A stretch of 64,000 nucleotides of DNA, from the NCBI RefSeq assembly GCF_000300855.1, contig NZ_ALJF01000014.1, positions 36,426 through 100,425 of the forward strand, written 5' to 3'. Below are positions 8,802 to 18,067 of this stretch, piece after piece. The DNA is from Agrobacterium albertimagni AOL15 (GTDB lineage Bacteria; Pseudomonadota; Alphaproteobacteria; Rhizobiales; Rhizobiaceae). The notes under the pieces are model-generated. The model did no database searches, had not been told where the DNA came from, and saw only the letters and a program-made list of their open reading frames with translations. The first letter of the stretch is position 1. Each line of letters opens with the position of its first letter. Made by a program: the position numbers and the translations under genes.

Positions 8802-10907
8802 ATGCGTCCCCATCGTCTCGATCCCCTGTTTGCCTCCGTCGCCTCGCTCAGCGGAGTGGGCCCCAAGCTCGCCCAGCTTCTCGCCACACTGCTCGGGCGC
8901 GAGGATGCCGAAGATACGCGGGTCGTCGACCTGCACTTCCTCGCCCCACACCGTTTGATCGACCGGCGTCATCAACCGGGCATCGCCTATGCCCAACAGG
9001 GCTCGCTGGTAACGATCACCGGCCGCGTCGACCGACACCTGCCGCCGCCGCCGGGCAAGAACAACATGCCCTACCGCGTGATGCTGCATGACGAGACGGG
9101 GGAACTGGCGCTCACCTTCTTCCGGGTCAAGGGCAACTGGCTGGAAAAGGCGCTGCCGATTGACGAGATCGTCATGGTCTCCGGCAAGGTCGATTGGTTC
9201 AATGGCCGCGCCTCCATGGTCCATCCCGATTTGATGGTGAAGGCGAGCGAGGCGGAGAACCTGCCGCTGGTCGAGCCGGTCTATCCGCTGACGGCGGGGC
9301 TCGGCCCCAAGGTTCTGCGCAAGGCGGTCGAGGCTGCGGTCGAACGCATGCCGGATCTGCCTGAATGGGCCGATGCACCGCTTGTGACAAAACAAGGCTT
9401 CGCCAGCGTGCGCGAAAGTCTGATTGCGCTCCACAATCCGCGTGACGAAAAGGACATCGACCCGCAGGCGCCGGCCCGAAGACGACTGGCCTATGACGAA
9501 TTCCTCGCCGGCCAGGTGTCGCTCGCCTTGGTGCGGCAGAAGCTGCGCCGGGTGCCCGGCACCCCCATCAAACCGACCGGCGAGATCAGTGACAAGATCC
9601 GCGCCACCCTGCCCTTCACGCCGACCAACAGCCAGCTGGCAGCGATCGATGACATCTTGAAGGACATGGCCTCCGACCAGCGCATGCTGCGGCTGGTCCA
9701 GGGCGATGTCGGCGCCGGCAAGACGCTGGTGGCCCTGTTTGCCATGGCAGCCGCCGTCGAAGCGGGTGGACAGGCGGTGCTGATGGCACCAACGGAAATC
9801 CTGGCGCGGCAGCACCATGCGACCCTTGCCAAGCTCGGCGCGCCGGCTGGCCTCCGGATCGAAGTGCTGACCGGCCGCACCAAGGGCAAGGAGCGAGAAG
9901 CCATCCTGGAGCGGATTGCCTCCGGCGAAGCACAGATCGTTATCGGAACCCATGCGCTCTTCCAGGATGCCGTTGTTTACAAGAACCTGACGCTCGCCGT
10001 AGTGGACGAGCAGCACCGCTTCGGCGTTCACCAGCGCCTGAGGCTGACCTCCAAGGGTATCTCGCCGCATATGCTGGTCATGACCGCGACGCCCATCCCC
10101 CGCACGCTGGTGCTCGCCGCCTTCGGCGACATGGACGTCTCCAAGCTCACGGAAAAGCCGGCAGGCCGCAAGCCGATCCAGACCGTGACCGTGCCGACCG
10201 AGCGCGTGCCCGATGTCATCGAGCGGCTCAGGGCTGCGATCGCGGAAGGCAAGAAGGCCTACTGGATCTGCCCGCTGGTCGAGGAAACGGAAGAAAGCGA
10301 GCTGATGTCGGCCGAGGAGCGGCAGTCGGTGCTCGCGCAGTTCATCAAGGCGCCGATCGGGTTGGTGCATGGGCGGATGCCTGGACCGGAAAAGGATGCT
10401 GCCATGCTTGCGTTCAAGAACGGTGAGACGCGGTTGCTGGTGGCCACCACCGTTGTCGAAGTCGGCGTCGACGTGCCGGACGCGACGATCATGGTCATCG
10501 AACATGCCGAACGCTTTGGCCTGGCCCAGCTACATCAGCTGCGCGGTCGTGTCGGCCGTGGCGACGAGGCCTCGAGCTGCATCCTTCTCTACAAGGGACC
10601 GCTCGGCGAAACCGGCAAGGCGCGGCTGTCGATCCTCAGGGATTCGGAGGATGGCTTCCTGATCGCCGAGGAGGACCTTAAGCTCCGAGGCGAAGGCGAG
10701 CTTTTGGGTACACGGCAGTCGGGCACGCCAGGCTTCAAGATAGCCAGCCTTGAACATCATGGCGACCTCCTGGAGATCGCCCGCAAGGATGCTGCCTATC
10801 TGCTGGAGCGGGACCCCGAACTCACGTCAGAACGCGGAGAGGCCGTCAGAACGCTGCTCTACCTGCATCGCCGCGACGAGGCGATCCGTTTCCTACATGC
10901 TGGGTAA
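8802..10907 (+). CDS. recG: ATP-dependent DNA helicase RecG
   Basis: RecG remodels stalled replication forks and Holliday junctions. The sequence shows the N-terminal wedge/OB domain ('GVGPKLAQLLATLLG', 'VTITGRVDRHLPP'), Walker A as GDVGAGKT, the DEQH box (VVDEQHRFGV), 'MTATPIPRTLVL' and the C-terminal 'GRVGRGDEAS' helicase motif VI. At 701 aa the length is normal. The ATG at 8802 is chosen because conserved similarity starts at MRPHRLDPLF; the open frame extends 31 codons upstream into the sdhE promoter without a signal. No strong Shine-Dalgarno is visible. Divergent from sdhE-mfd. Confidence 0.96.
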   Translation: MRPHRLDPLFASVASLSGVGPKLAQLLATLLGREDAEDTRVVDLHFLAPHRLIDRRHQPGIAYAQQGSLVTITGRVDRHLPPPPGKNNMPYRVMLHDETGELALTFFRVKGNWLEKALPIDEIVMVSGKVDWFNGRASMVHPDLMVKASEAENLPLVEPVYPLTAGLGPKVLRKAVEAAVERMPDLPEWADAPLVTKQGFASVRESLIALHNPRDEKDIDPQAPARRRLAYDEFLAGQVSLALVRQKLRRVPGTPIKPTGEISDKIRATLPFTPTNSQLAAIDDILKDMASDQRMLRLVQGDVGAGKTLVALFAMAAAVEAGGQAVLMAPTEILARQHHATLAKLGAPAGLRIEVLTGRTKGKEREAILERIASGEAQIVIGTHALFQDAVVYKNLTLAVVDEQHRFGVHQRLRLTSKGISPHMLVMTATPIPRTLVLAAFGDMDVSKLTEKPAGRKPIQTVTVPTERVPDVIERLRAAIAEGKKAYWICPLVEETEESELMSAEERQSVLAQFIKAPIGLVHGRMPGPEKDAAMLAFKNGETRLLVATTVVEVGVDVPDATIMVIEHAERFGLAQLHQLRGRVGRGDEASSCILLYKGPLGETGKARLSILRDSEDGFLIAEEDLKLRGEGELLGTRQSGTPGFKIASLEHHGDLLEIARKDAAYLLERDPELTSERGEAVRTLLYLHRRDEAIRFLHAG

Positions 10908-10919
10908 GGGCTGCTGTGT

Positions 10920-11648
10920 TCAGGAACGGCCGGCGCGCTTGGGCGGCTCGACCGGATCGTCGACCGCGAGGTCCTGAAAGGCCGCCATGGCGTCTGCAAC
11001 GCTCGGCTTATACTCTGGCGTGACCAGACCGGCCGAGATTAAGAGCTTGACCCCCTCTTCCGGGCTCATGTCGAGCAGCATCAGCTTGCTGCGTGGCACG
11101 AACATCAGAAAGCCGGCGGTTGGGACCGGGGTCGGCGCCAGGAACACGGCAACCATTTCCTCACCGTCCTGGTTGAGCCTGGCGGCGATCTCACCTTTGG
11201 CGTCTGTCGAAACGAAAACCAGCGCCCAGGTCCCTGCCCGCGGAAATTCGATCAGGCCGACCTTCTTGAAGGAATTGCCCTGCTCCTTCAGCACCGTCTC
11301 GAAGATCTGCTTCGTGCTCTTGTAGACGGTACGCACCAGCGGCATCCGGTTCAGGATATTTTCGCTGTAGGAGACGATCGAACGGCCGATCAGGTTTCGC
11401 CCGAGGAAGCCGACAAGCGTGATGAAGAGAATGGCGATGAGAAGCCCGGTGCCGGGAACGGCAAACTTCAGATAGGCTTCCGGGTTATAGCGATCCGGCA
11501 GATAAGGCTTCACCCAGCTGTCTGCCCAATGGATGAAGGTCCAGGTCAGATAGATGGTGATCGTCATCGGCGCGCAGATGATCAAGCCGGTCAGAAAGTT
11601 GTTCCTGAGCCGGGCGGCCATCGAAATCCTGTCAGAACCTTCGGTCAT
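10920..11648 (-). CDS. DUF502 family membrane protein
   Basis: Integral membrane protein of the DUF502 family, conserved in alphaproteobacteria, function unknown. Two strong hydrophobic segments lie near the N-terminus ('FLTGLIICAPMTITIYLTWTF' region, residues about 17-37, and 'GTGLLIAILFITLVGFLG', about 62-80), followed by a soluble domain with the family motif 'NRMPLVRTVYKSTKQ'. The start at 11648 (MTEGSDRISMAARLRNNF) is chosen from the usual family N-terminus; an upstream in-frame ATG at 11687 exists. It converges with recG, with 12 bases between the stops. Confidence 0.85.
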   Translation of the reverse strand: MTEGSDRISMAARLRNNFLTGLIICAPMTITIYLTWTFIHWADSWVKPYLPDRYNPEAYLKFAVPGTGLLIAILFITLVGFLGRNLIGRSIVSYSENILNRMPLVRTVYKSTKQIFETVLKEQGNSFKKVGLIEFPRAGTWALVFVSTDAKGEIAARLNQDGEEMVAVFLAPTPVPTAGFLMFVPRSKLMLLDMSPEEGVKLLISAGLVTPEYKPSVADAMAAFQDLAVDDPVEPPKRAGRS

Positions 11649-11723
11649 GCCCACCGTCATTGTGCAGTGCCGTAACGCTGCGGACAATGCCGGAGCGTTC
11701 TTGGCGACGCAAGAGCAAGAATT

Positions 11724-11741
11724 GGGGCAGCGGACTGCCCC
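11724..11741 (-). terminator. Hairpin downstream of glmS
   Basis: Perfect 7-bp stem GGGGCAG / CTGCCCC with a 4-base loop, 9 bases after the glmS stop codon on the minus strand. The following minus-strand sequence (AATTCTTGCTCTT) is only moderately T-rich, so termination strength is uncertain. Confidence 0.45.
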
Positions 11742-11750
11742 GCTCCGGGA

Positions 11751-13577
11751 TCACTCGACCGTGACGGACTTGGCGAGGTTGCGAGGCTGATCGACATCCG
11801 TGCCCATGAAGACGGCCGTGTGATAGGCGAGCAGCTGGATCGGGATGGAATAGACCATCGGCGAGATGATCTCGGCGACGACGGGCAGCACGATGGTCGC
11901 CATGGTCTCGAGCTTGGAGGCGGCTGCGCCCTTCCCGTCGGTGATGAAGATGATCTTACCGCCGCGCGCCGCCACTTCCTGCATGTTCGACACGGTCTTT
12001 TCGAAGAAGCGGTCGAAGGGTGCAATGACAATAACCGGCATATTCTCGTCGATCAGGGCGATCGGGCCGTGCTTCAGCTCGCCGGCAGCATAACCTTCGG
12101 CGTGGATATAGGAGATTTCCTTGAGCTTCAGCGCACCTTCGAGCGCCAGCGGATAGCTGGTGCCACGGCCGAGATAGAGCACGTCCTTGAACTTTGAGAG
12201 ATCGCGCGACAGGGCCTCGATCTGCGGCTGCACCGCATTCAGCACCTGACTCATGATGCGCGGCATTTCGGCCAGGCTCTTCACCAGCTGCTTTTCTTCC
12301 GCTTCCGTGATTGTCCCGCGAGCGCGGCCGGCGGCAAGCGCCAAGGAGGCGAGCACGGCCAACTGGCAGGTGAAGGCCTTCGTTGAGGCGACGCCGATTT
12401 CCGGACCGGCGAGAATCGGGAAGACGGCGTCCGATTCGCGGGCGATCGTCGATTCCTTGACATTGACCACAGCACCGATCTTCAACCCGTTGTCACGGCA
12501 GTAGCGCAGCGAGGCCAGCGTGTCGGCGGTTTCACCGGACTGCGAGATGAAGAGGGCCGCCTGATCTTTCGACAGCGGCATCTCGCGATAGCGGAATTCC
12601 GAGGCGACATCGATTTCGACCGGCAGGCGGGCATAACGCTCGAACCAGTATTTGCCGACGAGGCCAGCCAGATAGGCGGTGCCACAGGCGGAGATGGCAA
12701 GGCCGTGCAGGTTTGCGAAATCGATATCGGAGGCCATGTCGCGCACGGTGTGCTCGGCGAAGTCGACGTAATGCGAGAGCGCATGCGAGATCACTTCCGG
12801 CTGCTCGTAAATCTCCTTTTCCATGAAGTGACGATGGTTGCCCTTGTCGATCATGTAGGCGGAGGCCGAGGAAATCTGCACCGGACGATCGACCGGATTG
12901 CCGTCGATGTCGAAGATGTGGGCGCCCTGCTTGCCGATGACCGCCCAGTCGCCGTCATGCAGATAGGCGATGCGGTTGGTGAAGGGCGAGAGCGCAATCG
13001 CATCGGACCCAAGGAACATCTCTCCGTCGCCGAAACCGATCGCAAGCGGCGGGCCGGAGCGGGCAGCCATGATGGTCGAGGGATCGTCTTGGAAGATGAC
13101 GGCAAGTGCGTAGGCGCCGGTCACGTGGCGCAGCATCTCGTGCATCGCCTCGCGGCGACCAAGGCCCTCACGACGATACTTGGCCAAGAGCTGGGCGACG
13201 ACTTCGGTGTCGGTCTGCGTGGTGAAGGTGGCACCTTCGGCCGCCAGTTCTTCCTTGATCTCGGAAAAATTCTCGATGATGCCGTTATGAACAACGGCGA
13301 CGCCCTCGACGAAATGCGGATGGGCGTTGGTTTCGTTGGGCACGCCATGGGTTGCCCAGCGGGTGTGAGCAATGCCGATGGATCCGGGAAGCGGATCGCC
13401 GGCAAGCTTCGTCTCGAGATTGAAGAGCTTGCCTTCCGCCCGCCGACGATCGAGCTTGCCGTCGTTGATGGTGGCAACACCGGCGGAATCATAGCCGCGA
13501 TATTCGAGCCGCTTCAACGCGTCGACGAGACGCTCCGCCACAGGCTTGTTACCGACGATGCCGACGATGCCGCACAT
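11751..13577 (-). CDS. glmS: Glutamine-fructose-6-phosphate aminotransferase GlmS
   Basis: Makes glucosamine-6-phosphate from fructose-6-phosphate and glutamine, the first step to UDP-GlcNAc for peptidoglycan and LPS. The N-terminal glutaminase begins MCGIVGIVG with the catalytic Cys2, continues with 'HTRWATHG', and two SIS sugar-isomerase domains follow ('CGTAYLAGLVGKYW', 'SQSGETADTLASLRY', 'GRGTSYPLALEGALKLKEISY'). The C-terminus LAKSVTVE matches the invariant end of the family. Length 608 aa is standard. glmU lies upstream on the same strand (138-base gap), so the two UDP-GlcNAc genes may be co-expressed. I see no glmS ribozyme in the leader. Confidence 0.98.
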   Translation of the reverse strand: MCGIVGIVGNKPVAERLVDALKRLEYRGYDSAGVATINDGKLDRRRAEGKLFNLETKLAGDPLPGSIGIAHTRWATHGVPNETNAHPHFVEGVAVVHNGIIENFSEIKEELAAEGATFTTQTDTEVVAQLLAKYRREGLGRREAMHEMLRHVTGAYALAVIFQDDPSTIMAARSGPPLAIGFGDGEMFLGSDAIALSPFTNRIAYLHDGDWAVIGKQGAHIFDIDGNPVDRPVQISSASAYMIDKGNHRHFMEKEIYEQPEVISHALSHYVDFAEHTVRDMASDIDFANLHGLAISACGTAYLAGLVGKYWFERYARLPVEIDVASEFRYREMPLSKDQAALFISQSGETADTLASLRYCRDNGLKIGAVVNVKESTIARESDAVFPILAGPEIGVASTKAFTCQLAVLASLALAAGRARGTITEAEEKQLVKSLAEMPRIMSQVLNAVQPQIEALSRDLSKFKDVLYLGRGTSYPLALEGALKLKEISYIHAEGYAAGELKHGPIALIDENMPVIVIAPFDRFFEKTVSNMQEVAARGGKIIFITDGKGAAASKLETMATIVLPVVAEIISPMVYSIPIQLLAYHTAVFMGTDVDQPRNLAKSVTVE

Positions 13578-13715
13578 GAAATTCTCCGTTTCGTATCAAC
13601 CACGCGGCTTTTCCTAGCGGTTTCATCGCAATAGGCAATTGTGCGTGAGGTCAAATTGCGTTTCGTCTCGTAATGCAACGCAGCATAACAAGCGGTGAAG
13701 TCTGAACGGGTCGTC

Positions 13716-15065
13716 TTACTTGCCGGCCTTAATCGCGAGATTGCGTTCGCGGATGACGGCGGCGCGGCCCGGCTTCATTTCCTGGCGCGCACGACCGAAG
13801 GCGAGTGCATCTGCGGGCACATCCTCGGTGATGACGCTGCCGGAAGCGATCAGCGCGCCATCGCCGATCTTGACCGGCGCGACGAGGGACGAATTCGACC
13901 CAATGAAGGCCCCTGCCCCGATATGCGTCTCGTGCTTGTTCACGCCGTCATAGTTGCAGGTGATGGTGCCGGCGCCGATATTGGTCTCGGCGCCAACGAC
14001 AGCGTCGCCGATATAGGTCAGGTGATTGACCTTGGCGCCACGGCCGATCTCGGCCTTCTTCACTTCGCAGAAATTGCCGACCTTGGCGCCTTCGGCGAGA
14101 TTGGCGCCGGGGCGCAGGCGGGCAAAGGGTCCAACGTTGGCGCCGGCGGCGACATGAGCGCCCTCCAGGTGCGAGAAGGCATGAATGACGGCGCCGCCCT
14201 CGACGGTGACGCCGGGGCCGAAGACGACATTGGGCTCGATCAGCGCATCCTGGCCGATGACAGTGTCGTGGCTCAGAAACACCGTTTCCGGCGCAATCAT
14301 CGTAACGCCCGAAACCATCAGTTCATGACGGCGCCGCTCCTGCCACAGGCGTTCGATCACGGCGAGTTCGGCGCGATTGTTGCAGCCCGTGAGCTCGCTT
14401 TCCGGCGCGTCGACAGCAACCGCTTTGCCGCCAAGCGACCGCGCGATCTCGACGAGATCGGTCAGGTAGTATTCACCCTTGGCGTTCTGATTGCCGATCC
14501 GCGAGAGGAGATCGAGGGCCTTCTTGCCGTCGATCGCCATCAATCCGCTGTTGCACCAGGTAACCGCACGCTCGGCATCCGTCGCGTCCTTCTCCTCGCG
14601 GATCGCAATCAGCTCGCCATCTTCGACCAGCAAGCGGCCATAGCCGGTCGGATTGTCAGTGTGAAAACCGATGACGGCGACATCGGCACCGCCGGCGAGT
14701 GCCTCGCGGGCAGCTTTCAGCGGTGCAGCCGTGATCAGCGGCACATCGCCATAGGCAACGAGAATTTCGTCATAACCGCGGGCAATCGCCTCCTTGGCCA
14801 TCAAAACGGCATGCCCCGTGCCAAGGCGCTCGGTCTGCAACACGCCTTCGACCGCAAGCCCCTCGATCGACGCGGCTTTCTCCACCTTTTCTGCATCGCG
14901 ACCAAGAACCAGCGCGACATCCGAGACGCCGGAGGCGGCAATCGATGCCATGACATGGGCGATCATCGGACGCCCGCCCACTGGATGCAGCACCTTCGAC
15001 ATCGACGACTTCATGCGGGTGCTGTCACCAGCAGCGAGGACGACGGCGAGACAGGTGCGGTTCAT
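13716..15065 (-). CDS. glmU: Bifunctional GlmU: UDP-GlcNAc pyrophosphorylase / glucosamine-1-P acetyltransferase
   Basis: Catalyses the last two steps to UDP-GlcNAc. The N-terminal nucleotidyltransferase shows '[11 protein letters not shown]' and the 'YGDVPL' metal-site segment. The C-terminal half is a left-handed beta helix built of hexapeptide repeats (e.g. '[13 protein letters not shown]', '[17 protein letters not shown]', with 'NYDGVNKH'). The ATG at 15065 ([13 protein letters not shown]) is preferred: GGAG lies 6 bases upstream and the family starts here; an in-frame ATG at 15098 adds 11 residues. Final length 449 aa is normal. It precedes glmS on the same strand. Confidence 0.96.
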   Translation of the reverse strand: MNRTCLAVVLAAGDSTRMKSSMSKVLHPVGGRPMIAHVMASIAASGVSDVALVLGRDAEKVEKAASIEGLAVEGVLQTERLGTGHAVLMAKEAIARGYDEILVAYGDVPLITAAPLKAAREALAGGADVAVIGFHTDNPTGYGRLLVEDGELIAIREEKDATDAERAVTWCNSGLMAIDGKKALDLLSRIGNQNAKGEYYLTDLVEIARSLGGKAVAVDAPESELTGCNNRAELAVIERLWQERRRHELMVSGVTMIAPETVFLSHDTVIGQDALIEPNVVFGPGVTVEGGAVIHAFSHLEGAHVAAGANVGPFARLRPGANLAEGAKVGNFCEVKKAEIGRGAKVNHLTYIGDAVVGAETNIGAGTITCNYDGVNKHETHIGAGAFIGSNSSLVAPVKIGDGALIASGSVITEDVPADALAFGRARQEMKPGRAAVIRERNLAIKAGK

Positions 15066-15135
15066 GGATGGCTCCGAGCTGAGAATGGCGCTTCTCACTA
15101 ATACCAGCGGGTGCTGCCCGCAAGTGTTGGCAGAA

Positions 15136-15888
15136 CTAGCCGCGCTTCTGGGAACTGTCGACCGCCTTCAATGCTGCGGCACGCCCCTGCTCGATCGCCC
15201 GTTCGGTGGCAGTCCGCGCGGCCTCGGCATCGCCTTGCTCGATCGCGTCGACGATCGCCAGATGCAGCTCCGTGATCGCCTCCCCTCGACCAGCGAGTTG
15301 CGGATCGAAGGCCATGGTGAAGGCGCCGTCGAGCGACGCCTTAATGAAACCCACCATGCTTTCGAGAAACGGGTTAGCCCCGACGATGGTCAGAAGCACG
15401 TGAAAGCGGAGGTCCGCCTCCACCTGGCTTGGCCAGTCGAGCTCGTTGGAACCCAGGAGCATGGCGTAGTGACGAAGTTCGGCACAGTCCTCGGGCGAAG
15501 CGCGCAGCGCCGCAAAGGCAGCCGATGCCGGCTCCAGCACCAGGCGGACATCATAGAGATGATCGATGAATTCGCGGGTGACGCCGGTTCGGAAATGCCA
15601 GCGCAGCACGTCTTCATCGACGAGGTTCCAGTGACAGCGGTCGGTCACCCGTGTCCCGACACGCGATTTGGCAACCACCAGGCCCTTGGCGGTCAGCGTC
15701 TTCATCGCCTCACGCAGGACGGATCGCGACACATCGAACTGGGCCTCCAGCTCGGCATCCCCGGGCAAGGGCTCGCCAATGGCAAAGCGGCCTCCGACAA
15801 TCGCAAGGCCGAGTTGCTCGACCACTTTTGCATGGCTCGTCCGAAGATTGGAAACGACCCTCAGTTCCCGAACATCTTCCTTCCGCAT
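15136..15888 (-). CDS. GntR-family transcriptional regulator (FCD/FadR type)
   Basis: A 250-residue one-component regulator: winged helix at about residues 15-75 ('[30 protein letters not shown]') and a helical FCD ligand-binding domain ('[16 protein letters not shown]', '[15 protein letters not shown]', '[16 protein letters not shown]'). His/Asp residues of the FCD metal/ligand pocket are present. FCD regulators usually sense sugar acids or other carboxylates. The gene lies 147 bases downstream of the BMP-type importer on the same strand and separated from it by a terminator; control of that importer is possible but not shown. Confidence 0.88.
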   Translation of the reverse strand: MRKEDVRELRVVSNLRTSHAKVVEQLGLAIVGGRFAIGEPLPGDAELEAQFDVSRSVLREAMKTLTAKGLVVAKSRVGTRVTDRCHWNLVDEDVLRWHFRTGVTREFIDHLYDVRLVLEPASAAFAALRASPEDCAELRHYAMLLGSNELDWPSQVEADLRFHVLLTIVGANPFLESMVGFIKASLDGAFTMAFDPQLAGRGEAITELHLAIVDAIEQGDAEAARTATERAIEQGRAAALKAVDSSQKRG

Positions 15889-15994
15889 CCTGCCTCACAC
15901 CCCGCCTTAGTTGCTGGGGTTGTTATACGAAAGGCCAATGCGGGTGAAGGCATTATCTGAGTATTCCTGCAATTTTCGGAACTCTAAACAAGAA

Positions 15995-16014
15995 AGAGCG
16001 CCCTCAGGCGCTCT
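15995..16014 (-). terminator. Intrinsic terminator of the BMP-type importer operon
   Basis: Perfect 8-bp stem AGAGCGCC / GGCGCTCT with a CTCA loop. Read on the minus strand it is followed by TTCTTGTTT. It lies about 20 bases after the stop of the substrate-binding protein gene and should end the four-gene transport operon. Confidence 0.75.
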
Positions 16015-16036
16015 CTCCATTTGCGTTCTTTGCCGT

Positions 16037-17110
16037 TTACTGCGGCAGCTTGTCGTCCACACCTTCGATGTAGAAGTTCATGCCGAGGATGGTGCCGTCA
16101 TCAGCCGACTCACCTTCCGCCAACCAGGCCGAACCGTCCTGCTTGTTGATCGGGCCGGTAAAGGGCTTGAGTTCACCGGACTTGATCTTGGCTTCGGTGT
16201 CCATCGCCATGGCCTTCACGTCGTCGGGCATGTTGGTGTAGGGCGCCATCGACAGAATGCCGTCGACGAGACCGTCGAAGGTCTGGGCGGAAGTCCAGGT
16301 ACCATCGATCACGGCCTGGGTGCGCTTGATGTAGTAAGGCGCCCAGGTGTCGACGATGGCGCTCAACTGCGCAGTCGGGCCGGCGGCGATCATGTCGGAG
16401 GCTTGACCGAAAGCCTTCAGACCACGTTCTTCGGCAACCTGCATCGGCGCCGTCGTGTCGGTGTGCTGGGTCAGAACGTCGACGCCCTGGTCGAAGAGAG
16501 CCTTGGCGGCATCGGCTTCCTTGCCCGGGTCGAACCAGGTGTTGACCCAGATGACCTTCAGCTTGAACTCGGGGTTTACCGTGCGGGCGCCGTGCAGGAA
16601 GGCGTTGATGCCGGCGACGACTTCCGGGATCGGGAAGGAGGCGATGTAACCGGCGACGCCGGTCTTCGACATCTTGCCGGCGATCTGACCGTTGATGAAG
16701 CGGCCTTCATAGAAGCGCGAATTGTAGGTCGCGACATTGTCTGCGGTCTTGTAGCCGGTCGCATGCTCGAACTTCACGTCCGGGAACTTCTCGGCGACCT
16801 TGAGGGTCGCATCCATGAAGCCGAAGGAGGTCGTGAAGACCAGGGCGCAGCCGGAACGGGCCATGCGCTCGATCGCGCGCTCGGCATCCGGGCCTTCCGG
16901 CACGTTTTCGAGGTAAGGCGTTTCGATCTTGTCGCCGAAATGCTCCTGCAGCTGCTGGCGGCCGATATCGTGCGCCTGGGTCCAGCCGCCGTCGGTCTTC
17001 GAGCCGACATGGACGAAGCAGACCTTCGTCTTGTCCTGGGCAGCGGCGGGTGCCGCGACGCCGACGACGGCGGCAGCCGAAGCGGCAAGCGCGAGGAGGA
17101 TAGTCTTCAT
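16037..17110 (-). CDS. BMP-family ABC transporter substrate-binding protein
   Basis: Periplasmic binding protein of the BMP/PnrA (Med-like) family, which binds nucleosides or related compounds. A signal peptide (MKTILLALAASAAAVVGVAA...AAAQ) opens the protein, followed by 'KVCFVHVGSKTDGGWTQAHD', 'LVFTTSFGFMDATLKVAEKFPDV' and 'YIASFPIPEVVAGINAF', all typical. There is no lipobox, so it is soluble and periplasmic. At 357 aa the length is normal. It is the last gene of an ATPase-permease-permease-binding protein operon, 40 bases after the second permease. Substrate class is from the family; no pathway neighbours narrow it. Confidence 0.93.
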   Translation of the reverse strand: MKTILLALAASAAAVVGVAAPAAAQDKTKVCFVHVGSKTDGGWTQAHDIGRQQLQEHFGDKIETPYLENVPEGPDAERAIERMARSGCALVFTTSFGFMDATLKVAEKFPDVKFEHATGYKTADNVATYNSRFYEGRFINGQIAGKMSKTGVAGYIASFPIPEVVAGINAFLHGARTVNPEFKLKVIWVNTWFDPGKEADAAKALFDQGVDVLTQHTDTTAPMQVAEERGLKAFGQASDMIAAGPTAQLSAIVDTWAPYYIKRTQAVIDGTWTSAQTFDGLVDGILSMAPYTNMPDDVKAMAMDTEAKIKSGELKPFTGPINKQDGSAWLAEGESADDGTILGMNFYIEGVDDKLPQ

Positions 17111-17150
17111 GGTGTACCCCTGTCTGGTTAGGTTGAAGCTTTTGTTTTGA

Positions 17151-18065
17151 TTATCTATCCGGCACGAACGGCTTGCCGAGGCAGGCCGGCGTGTTGATCA
17201 GCGTCGTGCGCCGATTATGGGAGATTATGATCAGCACGACAATGGTCGCCGCATAGGGCAGCGCGGACAGAAACTGCGAGGGCAGACCGATGCCAAGGGC
17301 CTGCGCATGCAGCTGCCCGATGGTGACGGCGCCGAAGAGATAACCGCCGGCAAGCACCCGCCAGGGACGCCAGGCGGCGAAGACGACGAGGGCGAGCGCG
17401 ATCCAGCCGCGGCCGGCGGACATGTTCTCGACCCATTGCGGCGTATAGACGAGCGACAGCTGCGCACCGGCAAGACCGGCACAGGCGCCGCCGAACATCA
17501 CCGCCAGATAGCGTGTCCGGATTACGGGAAGCCCGAGCGTATGGGCCGAGCCATGGCTGTCGCCGATGGCGCGCAGTTTGAGGCCCGAGCGGCTCTTGAA
17601 CAGGTACCAGTTCACCCCGGCGACCAGTGCGATCGACATGTAGAAGAAGATGTCCTGAGCGAACAGGACGCGGCCAATCAGTGGCAGGTCGGACAAGAGC
17701 GGAATGACGATCGGCTGCATCTTCACGCCGGGAACACCGACGACGCTTTCGCCGACCATGCCGGAAACACCGAGACCGAGAATGGTGAGCGCCAAACCTG
17801 TCGCCACCTGGTTGGCGACCAGCGTGAGCGTCAGGAAACCGAAGAGCATCGAAAAGAGCGCGCCGGTCGCGATACCCGCGAGAACGCCGATATAGGGCGA
17901 GCCTGTCATGTTGGTCGCGATGAAGGCGCAGACCGCGCCGATGATCATCATGCCTTCGACGCCGAGGTTCAGCACGCCCGAGCGCTCGGCCACGAGTTCG
18001 CCCATGGCGGCGATCACCAGCGGTGTCGAGGCGGTGATGATGGTGAGAAGGATGGCCTCGAACAT
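17151..18065 (-). CDS. BMP-type ABC transporter permease (second)
   Basis: Membrane permease of the BPD_transp_2 (RbsC/LivH-like) family, paired with the other permease. Conserved 'ERSGVLNLGVEGMMIIGA' lies near the N-terminus, which is the hallmark of nucleoside-type importers of this class; about eight to ten hydrophobic segments follow. The ATG at 18065 is chosen over the TTG at 18071; a G-rich stretch lies about 7 bases upstream. The start is 2 bases after the stop of the upstream permease gene, indicating translational coupling. Confidence 0.92.
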   Translation of the reverse strand: MFEAILLTIITASTPLVIAAMGELVAERSGVLNLGVEGMMIIGAVCAFIATNMTGSPYIGVLAGIATGALFSMLFGFLTLTLVANQVATGLALTILGLGVSGMVGESVVGVPGVKMQPIVIPLLSDLPLIGRVLFAQDIFFYMSIALVAGVNWYLFKSRSGLKLRAIGDSHGSAHTLGLPVIRTRYLAVMFGGACAGLAGAQLSLVYTPQWVENMSAGRGWIALALVVFAAWRPWRVLAGGYLFGAVTIGQLHAQALGIGLPSQFLSALPYAATIVVLIIISHNRRTTLINTPACLGKPFVPDR

Positions 18066-18067
18066 GA

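Noticed and set aside
12705..13634. A 309-codon plus-strand frame over glmS
   Set aside because: Shadow of glmS; no start signal or domain.
13578..13715. glmS ribozyme or riboswitch upstream of glmS
   Set aside because: No matching fold seen; the element is typical of Firmicutes, not alphaproteobacteria.
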